A DNA stretch of 33,669 bases, from contig CAINMH010000116.1 in NCBI GenBank assembly GCA_903850745.1, positions 1 through 33,669 of the forward strand. The letters are read 5' to 3'. This document shows positions 25,598-32,706 of the stretch, piece after piece. Positions within the stretch are counted from its first letter, which is position 1. Each line of letters starts with the position of its first letter. The position numbers were made by a program, and so were the translations under genes. Under the pieces are notes generated by a model. That model worked only from the letters and a program-made list of their open reading frames with translations. It did no database searches and had not been told where the DNA came from. This stretch comes from an uncultured bacterium. GTDB taxonomy: Bacteria; Actinomycetota; Actinomycetes; S36-B12.

Positions 25598-25621
25598 AGT
25601 AGGTGGAACGTTACACCTACT
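25598..25621. promoter_or_regulatory. Operator 3 of the second LacI regulator, over the transporter promoter
   Basis: The arms AGTAGGTG and CACCTACT are exact complements and the centre is CG, with one mismatched pair. The core matches operator 1 (TAGGTG-n3-CG-n3-CACCTA) although the six variable bases differ. It covers the -10 box of the promoter of the transport operon. Confidence 0.85.
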
Positions 25622-25638
25622 TTGGAGCATCCTGTCAA
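25610..25638 (-). promoter_or_regulatory. Promoter of the sugar-transport operon
   Basis: On the minus strand, a consensus -35 TTGACA (25638-25633) is followed after exactly 17 nt by TGTAAC (25615-25610), a fair -10. The operator overlaps the -10, so repressor binding would block RNA polymerase. The leader to the start codon is about 90 nt. Confidence 0.7.
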
Positions 25639-25763
25639 GCACTTTTTGGTAACTCTGTTCCTCGGGATGAATTCCCTGTGATCAACAACTGCCGCATGGG
25701 AATTCTCGCCCGGGCCTCGAACTCAGAAACTCACTTTGCGGCGGGATGGCTCCGCCACTTGCA

Positions 25764-26639
25764 TCAACCCGTCGACAGGGATTCAGGATCGAAGTCAAAG
25801 ATTGGCGCGCCATGAAAGGACGTCTGCGCCCTGAATAGTGCTCCAGCCTGCGGTTGCTCAGTGGAATCGAGGTCGAAGCGGCTCGTCGTGATGTAGAGCT
25901 CTCCGTGCGTCCCGAAGCAGACGGCTGTCACCAGAGACACCGGGATTCTTAGCTCGCCTGCGATCTGACCATCTGGTCCGTATCGCAGTACGACGCCTCC
26001 TCCCCACATCGCGACCCAGAGCCCACCTTCGTCGTCAAGAGCAATTCCATCCGGCAATCCGTACTCTTTCGGCGTGATGACCCAAGGCGCCACGCTCGGC
26101 CCAGAACTGTCGCCCAAGCGTTCGATCCGATATATCGTCCGCTTCAGCGAATCGACGAAGAATGCGGATTCCCCATCTCCGGCAAAAGCCAGGCCATTCG
26201 GCAATTCGAGATTGGACATCACCATGGCGGGTGCCGCCGGGTCAATGAGTGTGACGAGAATTCCGTCTGCTGATCCGTCAGAGCGCTTGTATCCGACCCA
26301 GAATCGGCCGCTGGCATCACACGCACCGTCATTTGGCCGTAGACCCGCGTCGATCGCGAAAGTCGCCAGATGGCTCCTCACTCCTGAGCCAGGACTTCCC
26401 AGGTTCCAAAGGTCGCGATCAACAACGAGAACGATTTCGCCGTGAACCGTTCGGCGGGGAGGACCCAGCGCAGATCCTTGAAACTCTGATTTGCTTGTGG
26501 CACCGGTTGTGGCGTCCGTGGAAAAGAGCACCCCGGAGAGCAAGTCGACCCAGAGGATTGTCTCGTGCTCCGCCAAGAACAGAGGCGATTCACCCACCAG
26601 AGCCAGGGGTTCCGTCATGCACTCCACTATCGACTTCAT
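25764..26639 (-). CDS. SMP-30/gluconolactonase-family lactonase
   Basis: 291 residues, six-bladed beta-propeller. Metal-site motifs are VGESPLF with Glu17, RPNDGACDASGRFWVG with Asn103/Asp104, ELPNGLAF with Asn148, and YGLPDGIALDDEGGLWVA near 193-210. The family opens aldonolactones to sugar acids. It would act just before the acid-sugar dehydratases. ATG 26639 was chosen for the CGGAGGG 5-6 nt upstream and because the propeller begins there. The gene lies upstream of the transporter promoter and is divergent from the IclR gene, so it is probably a separate unit under that regulator. Confidence 0.88.
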   Translation of the reverse strand: MKSIVECMTEPLALVGESPLFLAEHETILWVDLLSGVLFSTDATTGATSKSEFQGSALGPPRRTVHGEIVLVVDRDLWNLGSPGSGVRSHLATFAIDAGLRPNDGACDASGRFWVGYKRSDGSADGILVTLIDPAAPAMVMSNLELPNGLAFAGDGESAFFVDSLKRTIYRIERLGDSSGPSVAPWVITPKEYGLPDGIALDDEGGLWVAMWGGGVVLRYGPDGQIAGELRIPVSLVTAVCFGTHGELYITTSRFDLDSTEQPQAGALFRAQTSFHGAPIFDFDPESLSTG

Positions 26640-26843
26640 TGACCCTCCGTTGGGTCTCCAAGGAATTGGCAACCAGCAACACCACGTTTCGACCACCGGT
26701 GATTTCTTTTGCCGGCCATCACGGTGGCTCAACTACTCGAATCCGGCTTTGAGAATCGAGATCTGGCAGACGCTCACTGAGCCCCTATTCAATGCAGGTT
26801 CCTCAGCGGCTGAAGACGGCTTCGAGTCTGTAGGCTGCCAACT

Positions 26844-27608
26844 GTGTCACAGGACCCGATTGACGCGGAGACGAATGCGGGAAGATACGAGATCGCAGTC
26901 GTCGCGAACGCGCTCAAGATCATCGCCTACCTTGGCGAGCACGGGCCGACATCTCTCAATGACCTCGTGCTCAGGTCCGGACTCAGCCGATCCGCGACGT
27001 ATCGGATTCTCATGACGTTGGAGTCCCATCGTTTCGCCATCCGAGACCGGACCAGCGGCCAGTGGTCACTGGGTCCGACGTTCTTCAGCATCCATAGGAA
27101 TGGTCGCCATGACGCACTTAGGGTGCTGGCAATGCCGTCCCTCGTCCGCCTGCACGGCAAGTTCATGGAGACCACGAATCTGGCCGAACTGTTCGAGGGT
27201 CGACTCACGTACATAGAGATCCTTCAGAGCCCGCAGCCGCTGGCCGCACGGGAAACACCTGGCGATGAGGCGCCTCTCGCCACAACGGCGCTGGGCCGGG
27301 CAGTGCTCGCAGCCCTCCCAGCCGCCGATCCCCTCGCAGAGAAGGTCTCCCTCGAGTCCCGGAATCCCCGCAAGCTCAAGGCCGAAGTCGCGGCCGTTCG
27401 CCGGCGCCAGTGGGCGATCGAGCAAGGCGAGACGGCAACGGGAGTCGCGTGCATCGGTGCAGCAATCATCGGCCCTTCCGGTGTACCGGTCGGGGGGATA
27501 TCCGTAAGCCTTCCGGAAGCTCGACTCTCTCAGGCCCGAGCCAAGGAGATTGGCCGTGCTGTCCTACTCGAAGCACAAGTGGTGAGTGCATCGCTCAAGG
27601 GCAACTAG
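26844..27608 (+). CDS. IclR-family transcriptional regulator
   Basis: 254 residues, the normal length. The N-terminal winged helix-turn-helix (about 17-75: ALKIIAYLGEHGPTSLNDLVLRSGLSRSATYRILMTLESHRFAIRD...WSLG) is followed by the IclR effector domain (LRVLAMPSLVRLHGKFMETTNLAELFEGRLTYIEI, TTALGRAVLAALP, GVACIGAAIIGPSGVPVGGISVS). GTG start; the ribosome site is weak. It is divergent from the lactonase and convergent with the mannonate dehydratase, and it probably controls one or both in response to a sugar acid such as a 2-keto-3-deoxy acid. Confidence 0.92.
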   Translation: MSQDPIDAETNAGRYEIAVVANALKIIAYLGEHGPTSLNDLVLRSGLSRSATYRILMTLESHRFAIRDRTSGQWSLGPTFFSIHRNGRHDALRVLAMPSLVRLHGKFMETTNLAELFEGRLTYIEILQSPQPLAARETPGDEAPLATTALGRAVLAALPAADPLAEKVSLESRNPRKLKAEVAAVRRRQWAIEQGETATGVACIGAAIIGPSGVPVGGISVSLPEARLSQARAKEIGRAVLLEAQVVSASLKGN

Positions 27609-27656
27609 ATTCGCCGCTCAAGCACCGTGCGCCTTGCATCCACGGCTCGGGGCTCA

Positions 27657-28652
27657 TCAGCTCTTGGCTCCGCTGATTGCTGCAACCATTCCCTGCAAGT
27701 AGCCATTCGCGTAGGCGCGTCCTCGATATGCGTAGTCGCTCTTGACCCAGTCCGCGTCGACTTCAGGATCACCATCAAGCAAGGGAACGTGATCATCGAT
27801 CAGGAAGCCTGAGAAATCAAGGTCGATGAGCATCTGCAGAATGGCCACGGGATCAAGGTTCCCCTCGCCGAGAAAGGCTTCGTGGAACTTTGGCACGTAT
27901 CCGAGCACGTCGCGGAAGTGGACATATCGCACGGCCCCTCGGCGGACGAAGCCCTCGAGAACCTCGGCGGCACCGGGGCCCATCTCAGACACGGTTCCGA
28001 GGCAGAACTGCAGTCCGAACGCACTGCTTGACTCATATTGCCGCACGACATTGTCCAACTCATCGGCGTTCCAGAATAGGCGCGGAATTCCACCAAGGGA
28101 CTCCACCGGAGGGTCGTCTGGGTGGAGCGCCATTTGCACTCCCGCGGCCTCGGCCACCGGGAGAATGTCGCCCATGAACCGATCGAAGTTCGACCTGACC
28201 TCACTTCGCTCATAAACGCGCCCGTGAGTGGGCGTCTCGGGATTCTTGAGCGACCCGTAGTCAAAGGCAGTGAGCCGCGCACCACCACGACCCGTCAGAT
28301 CCAAGCTGGTGCGCCATACCTCGTTGGCCATCCAATGAAAGCCCATGATGGGGATTCCCGCATCACCCACAGCCCGGATCGTGTCCTTGTACCGATCCGT
28401 CTGCATCTTCCACTGATCTCCGCCGAGAATGATGTCCTGATAGAAACTCAAGGGAGTGTTCTCGATCGCAGCAACACTCAAGTCATGATCGTGGATTCTG
28501 GTAATCATTGAGCGTAGGTCCGATGCTTGCCAAGAACCGTCGCCGGGCAGGTCCTGCGGTGTGTTGACAACTATTTCGGAGTAGCCAATTTGCCGTGCGT
28601 AGCGCAGCATCTCGGGGGAAGTACTGCGGACAGCTCCAAGTGCCAGTCTCAT
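27657..28652 (-). CDS. uxuA: Mannonate dehydratase (UxuA type)
   Basis: 331 residues, shorter than the roughly 390 of the E. coli enzyme but with its TIM-barrel landmarks: TPLSFYQDIILGG near 66-78, GFHWM near 104, ALHPDDPPVESLGGIPR with His177, QFCLGTVSEMG with Cys217, VHFRDV with His245 and IDDHVP with Asp286/287. The His/Cys/His/Asp set is the known metal site. The enzyme dehydrates D-mannonate to 2-keto-3-deoxygluconate in hexuronate breakdown. No kinase, aldolase or uronate isomerase gene accompanies it here. The mannonate specificity is by family and could differ. It is transcribed toward the IclR gene, 48 nt apart. Confidence 0.82.
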   Translation of the reverse strand: MRLALGAVRSTSPEMLRYARQIGYSEIVVNTPQDLPGDGSWQASDLRSMITRIHDHDLSVAAIENTPLSFYQDIILGGDQWKMQTDRYKDTIRAVGDAGIPIMGFHWMANEVWRTSLDLTGRGGARLTAFDYGSLKNPETPTHGRVYERSEVRSNFDRFMGDILPVAEAAGVQMALHPDDPPVESLGGIPRLFWNADELDNVVRQYESSSAFGLQFCLGTVSEMGPGAAEVLEGFVRRGAVRYVHFRDVLGYVPKFHEAFLGEGNLDPVAILQMLIDLDFSGFLIDDHVPLLDGDPEVDADWVKSDYAYRGRAYANGYLQGMVAAISGAKS

Positions 28653-28765
28653 TGCGGCTCCCTGTTCCTAGTAGATCTTGCGTAACAAACTCTGCACCTG
28701 GCCGCCAGAGGGTCATACGCAACCATGCGGTTTCGCGGCCTTCAGATCGTGGACATGCAGCCAAT

Positions 28766-28778
28766 TTCATTGAATGAA
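28766..28778. promoter_or_regulatory. Palindrome upstream of the mannonate dehydratase, candidate IclR site
   Basis: TTCATT-G-AATGAA is a 13-bp palindrome about 115 nt upstream of the dehydratase start. The hexamer ATGAAC occurs three times nearby (28774-28779, 28796-28801, 28811-28816). Inverted TTCAT-type repeats are known targets of IclR-family regulators. Assignment to the IclR protein here is inferred. Confidence 0.4.
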
Positions 28779-28806
28779 CTATAATTTCTTACTGTATGAA
28801 CATTAG

Positions 28807-29330
28807 CTAGATGAACAAGTAGCGGCAAGCAAACGATGAGAATTGCAGCGAGTCCCTTGCCTCGTAACGCGCCATCACTGCCGCGACGCCTAACGGCGAA
28901 TGTCGTCCTTCATTGCCTCCTTCAGCCAGCCGTACTCGACGATGTGTTCGGCCCTGCTCGACAATGCGTACTACGGAGCGCGCATTAACACTTTCCGAGG
29001 GGAGCCGGCGATTGAGGTCCGGAAAATGGTCGCGCTCCTTGATTACGTTGACGAGCCCGTTAACGACTCGGTTCACGACGCCCTGAACACTCGTCGAATC
29101 CCACGGCTCGTCGTCAGCCCCTCAGCGGCGAACGCATCGAGCACCTCCACTCCGACCATTCCGTAGTAGTCCCGCAACTGCCAGCCGAAGTGCGCGTCAT
29201 GCACCTTCTCGTCGAACAGCTCGGTGAGGGCCACGAGCTAGGCGACGAACCCCCGGGCGTAGTCGCCGACCGTCGGCAGTGGCCCGGCAAGCGATGAGCG
29301 AAACTCCCCGAACAGCACCGACTCCGTGGC
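28807..29330 (-). pseudogene. Unrecognised decayed coding sequence next to the IS element
   Basis: On the minus strand, two adjacent frames look protein-like but broken. From about 29325 the reading is ESVLFGEFRSSLAGPLPTV... with an in-frame TAG at 29238-29240. It continues as LVALTELFDEKVHDAHFGWQ and DYYGMVGVEVLDAFAAEGL, then ends at a TGA. A further frame from about 29076 reads on to 28807 (IKERDHFPDLNRR...). I do not recognise a family. The coherent amino-acid pattern either side of the stop suggests a dead gene or gene fragments left by the insertion sequence. No intact gene lies in 28653-29351. Confidence 0.35.
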
Positions 29331-29347
29331 CGGGGGTCTGCCCCCGG
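29330..29347. repeat. GC-rich hairpin at the left edge of the IS remnant
   Basis: CCGGGGG and CCCCCGG form a perfect 7-bp stem around TCTG, 4 nt outside the presumed IS end. It could be a terminator blocking transcription into or out of the element, or part of its end. No U-tract is seen. Confidence 0.4.
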
Positions 29348-29375
29348 TATCGTTGACATTCGGGGTTGGTTGTTC

Positions 29376-30226
29376 TCAGGCCGCGTCTCCTGCCTGGTAG
29401 ATCATCTCAAACTCGACCGGGGTGAGCTTGCCCAGCCCGCACTGACGGAGGCGGCGGTTGCACTTGGTCTCGATCCAAACGACGATCGCCAGGCGAAGCT
29501 CCTCGCGACTGGTCCAGCGCCGGGTGTCGAGAACGCTCTTCTGCAGCAATGAGAAGAACGACTCCATCGCGGCTTTGTCACCGTACGAAACTACTCGCCC
29601 CATCGAGCCCTTCAGGCCGTTGTTCTTAAACATTCGCAATCCATTCTCGGAACCAAATTGACTGCCTCGGTCCGAGTGGACGATGGTGCCGTCCGGTGAT
29701 CGCAGCGCGAACGCGTTGCGCAGTGCCCGAGCGGCCAGCGAGGACTTCATACGCGAGTCGATGGAGTAGCCCACGCTCTTGATGGAATAGCAGTCCTCGA
29801 CCGCGCACAGGTAGAGCTTGCCGTCCCGCGTGGGATGCTCGCTGATGTCGGTCAGCCACACCTCGTTCGGCTTCGATGCGGTGAGCTCGTGCCGGACCCT
29901 GCCCTTGTCGTCGACCACCGCGAGCAGGCCGTCGTGGACCACTGGCCCGGGGTTGCCCCCCTTGGACTTTCTGCGGGCATGGGAAGCGAACATGCCCGCG
30001 ATCGAGCACAGCCGCAAGACCCGGTTCTCGGACGCGACCACCCCGGCATCGGCCAGCTCGTCCGCCAGGAACCGTTACCCCGCGTGGGATCGTCTTGGTG
30101 GATCTCCTGCAGTTGGTCGATGACGTGCGCGTCATCCAAGTCCCGTTGCGACACAGGCGCCTTCAGCCACTTGTAGTACCCCTGGGTCGACAGTCCGAGC
30201 ACCCTGCACGCCACCGCGACCGGCAC
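29376..30226 (-). pseudogene. IS3-family transposase orfB, frameshifted
   Basis: The catalytic core is in one frame (29376-30065): WLTDISEHP with the first Asp, VHSDRGSQF with the second Asp and AAMESFFSLLQ with the Glu, completing DDE, then the GLGKLTPVEFEMIY tail. The N-terminal part (VPVAVACRVLGLSTQGYYKWLKAP...HQDDPTRG) is in another frame. The switch lies near 30070-30078, where the usual GYRF sequence reads GGTAACGGTTCC, one base short. The protein would otherwise be about 280 residues. The element can no longer make an intact transposase from this copy. Confidence 0.85.
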
Positions 30227-30273
30227 CCGAATGGGCGCGCTGGCCGCGGCCCCCTCACGGATGAGAGGGAAGA

Positions 30274-30561
30274 CTATTCTCCCGGCAGGTTCGCCTGCGA
30301 CAGGTACGCCGAAGCCCGCCGCAGGACCTAGTTCTCCTGCTCCAGCAGTCGGTTGCGCTTCTTCAACTCACGCACCTGATCGGCCTCCTTGGCGGTCAGG
30401 CCGGGACGGTTGCCGTCCTTGATGTCGGCCCTCATCATCCAGTTTGACAAGTAGGTCTCGGAGATCCCCGAGTCACTCGCGATCTGGGTCAACGGCGCCT
30501 GGCCCTGGCGGGCCACGGCCACGACATCGTCGCGGAACCCCTTCGGATATGGCTTCGGCAT
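30274..30561 (-). pseudogene. IS3-family transposase orfA with premature stop
   Basis: MPKPYPKGFRDD starts an IS3-type helix-turn-helix protein (VVAVARQGQAPLTQIASDSGISETYLSNWM), followed by the leucine-zipper region VRELKKRNRLLEQEN. A TAG at 30328-30330 interrupts it where a Glu codon is usual. The same frame then continues with VLRRASAYLSQANLPGE, the normal orfA end, to the stop at 30274-30276. This is a single nonsense change in an otherwise well kept gene. Confidence 0.8.
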
Positions 30562-30610
30562 GATCGGCATCCTTCCAGCGAGGCCGAAACCTCAAGGGTC
30601 AGGTGTCAAC

Positions 30611-31050
30611 CAAACTCTGGGCAGTCCAAAATTGGCGCTCTTGCGGATCGCCAGCGCGCTCACAAAAATGAGATTCAAGCCCCTACCCCAGAGCACAAGA
30701 ATCTGCCCAGGGGCGCTCCCGGCCGATCGGGCGGGTCGCCGGATCCGCGGGTGCCGCCGTTTGCATGACCGGACCTTTGCAGTGCCTTGACGGCTCGGCC
30801 ACCGAGTGATGCACAAGCCACCTTGTGCCCACATGTCCACCCGGTGATCATCAAGCGCCTGGAGATCTGTCCATGGCTCTCCGCTCAACATCGAAGTCGA
30901 GCACACCGTCGCAGACCCCGGATAGGCTCTAACCATTGCAGTAATGAAAACGGGGGCTTGCCATGGGGCGACAAAGGCACCAAAGCTGGCAAGGTTTGGA
31001 CAAGATTCGATTCGCTTGCGCATCTGCCACGATGAAGTCGAGGTGCGAAA
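30611..31050. other. Gap between IS remnant and FN3 gene, no gene seen
   Basis: No coding frame with recognisable protein pattern, RNA or clear repeat was found. The stretch just before 31051 includes GAGGTG, the ribosome site of the following gene. It presumably carries that gene's promoter, but no box could be assigned. Confidence 0.4.
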
Positions 31051-32397
31051 TTGACGGCTAGAAGCTTCCGAATCTTCTGCATTGCGGCGCTCAGTCTTCT
31101 GCTCTTCCTGCCGCAGATTCACGCGACCGCTGCAACCGAGGACGGGTCGCCTGCGGAGTCATGTCACTACTACGAACCGCGTCCGGGAATGACGTACGCA
31201 CCGTCAGGGCCCGAGCCGTGTTTCGCAATGGTCAGAGACCTCAGGATTCAGCCGACTGATGGTGGAGCGATCGTGAGTTGGACGCCAACTACTCAGTCGA
31301 TCAAATCCTTCTGTGGTCCCTACGGGGAACCATCTAATTGTCTCGTTACGGGCTACCGGGTCGTCGTGACCTTTGATCCAGTCACGAAATCAGGAGGTGG
31401 CTCGTGCACTGCGCCAACCGGGGGCCAGCCGTCTTGCCTACTAACAGGGCTGAGAAACGGAGTGCGGTACAAAGTCTTCCTCGACTCCATGGTCAATTTC
31501 ACCCTGTATCGATACGCCCAGCCGGACGCGGAGGCGTTCACCCCGTGCTGCTCGGTCGCACTGGCTCCGACGGCCGTCACTGCCTCCCTCATCGGGAACG
31601 CGGCGGACGTCCAATGGATCGCGCCCTCGGACTGGGGCGGGGCTGAGGAATTGACGTATCGCGCTGAATCAATGCCCGGCGGGCGGTCGTGTGAGACGAA
31701 GACCCTGACCTGTCGGATTGATGGATTGTCTTTCGGCCAGAGCTACAGCTTTAACGTCACCGCTGGCAATAGCGCTGGGGGCAGTCCAATTGCTCAGAGT
31801 GCGCAATTCCCACTTCCCAAGTCTGTCCCAGATTCGCCCACCGGTGGAGCAGTCCGCTACCAGCGTGGAGATGCATCCGTTGCTTGGACTGCACCCCGGA
31901 ACGATGGGGGATGGAGAATCTCGTCATATCGAGTAACTTCAAATCCTGGTCGAAGGACGTGTTCAACGACGGGATCAACGTTATGTGTCGTTCAAGACCT
32001 CGTCGGCGGCAGGGACTATTCATTCACTGTCCAGGCCCTAAATTCTGCCGGCGCTAGCCCTCCCTCTCCTCCAATTGTCGCCGGGAGACTCGTCACGCCG
32101 GCGAGCACGCCGAGAAGCGTGCAGGGAAGCCTTTCCGATAGGTCTGCGGTAATTCAATGGCTTCCTCCTCGGTCGATGGGAGGAGGCTCGGTCAAGTACG
32201 TGGTGCGATCGACTCCACAGTCTGAAACCTGCGTGACAGTCAGGAATTCCTGCAAGATCAACGGTTTGCAGCCCGGCACCGCGTACACATTCTCTGTGTA
32301 CGCGGTAAATAACTCTGGTCAAGGGCCCTCCGCCGAAACGACTCAGCTCTCGATCCCTGCACCAATCGCGTTGAAGCCAGCGCAGCCCATCTCCTAG
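31051..32397 (+). CDS. Secreted protein with fibronectin type III repeats and a cysteine pair per repeat
   Basis: 448 residues. A signal peptide (hydrophobic 8-22, cleavage likely near Ala27/28) is followed by four FN3-like units of about 90 residues starting near 58, 172, 260 and 352. The recurring elements are VxWTxP-like strands, a Y-R-V strand, a G-x-x-Y-x-F strand and NSAGxSP. Each unit carries a close cysteine pair, 119/129, 214/221, 304/312 and 394/401, just before the (D/N)GL turn. There is no membrane anchor or sorting signal, so it is probably exported to the cell surface or medium as a binding or adhesion protein. The TTG start is the only one in frame after an upstream stop, and GAGGTG lies 6 nt before it. 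Confidence 0.85.
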   Translation: MTARSFRIFCIAALSLLLFLPQIHATAATEDGSPAESCHYYEPRPGMTYAPSGPEPCFAMVRDLRIQPTDGGAIVSWTPTTQSIKSFCGPYGEPSNCLVTGYRVVVTFDPVTKSGGGSCTAPTGGQPSCLLTGLRNGVRYKVFLDSMVNFTLYRYAQPDAEAFTPCCSVALAPTAVTASLIGNAADVQWIAPSDWGGAEELTYRAESMPGGRSCETKTLTCRIDGLSFGQSYSFNVTAGNSAGGSPIAQSAQFPLPKSVPDSPTGGAVRYQRGDASVAWTAPRNDGGWRISSYRVTSNPGRRTCSTTGSTLCVVQDLVGGRDYSFTVQALNSAGASPPSPPIVAGRLVTPASTPRSVQGSLSDRSAVIQWLPPRSMGGGSVKYVVRSTPQSETCVTVRNSCKINGLQPGTAYTFSVYAVNNSGQGPSAETTQLSIPAPIALKPAQPIS

Positions 32398-32706
32398 ATA
32401 TGCTGCAGGCCCGCCGATAGCGGCCGTGCATCCAAATTGGCACGTGGGTTCGGATCGGCGGCGACCATCAATGTCGTCATGGCTTCGATCTGCCGTGCAC
32501 TCATATCCCGAATGCCATTCATGTTCCGCGCTATTCGGCGCCGACGACATACCTGGCCGTCAGGTGCCGCCGTCCGATGACCACCGCTACTGCATTGAGC
32601 TACTGACCAATCCGGTCACCGCGTCGGGCATCACTGCCTCGTAAACGTGGGTGTCACGCAGAAGCGATCTTGTCGCGGCTTCACTCACCTACGAACTTAC
32701 AGAATG
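32398..32706. other. Convergent intergenic region, no gene
   Basis: This gap lies between the FN3 gene (plus) and the kinase gene (minus). Directly after the FN3 stop, TGCAGGCC and GGCCGTGCA (about 32404-32429) can form an 8-bp stem with one bulged base, a possible weak terminator. Nothing else was recognised. Confidence 0.35.

Larger units (their letters stand above)
29352..30610 (-). mobile_element. Degenerate IS3-family insertion sequence
   Basis: About 1.26 kb holding the two-gene orfA/orfB arrangement of IS3-family elements, both disrupted. Short inverted ends GTTGACA (29352-29358) and TGTCAAC (30604-30610) bracket the genes and are my best guess for the termini. Longer end similarity is weak and no clear target duplication was found. 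Confidence 0.75.

Noticed and set aside
30592-31122. Minus-strand frame of 176 codons between the IS remnant and the FN3 gene
   Set aside because: It overlaps the FN3 start and the IS end, its composition is irregular and no family is recognised.
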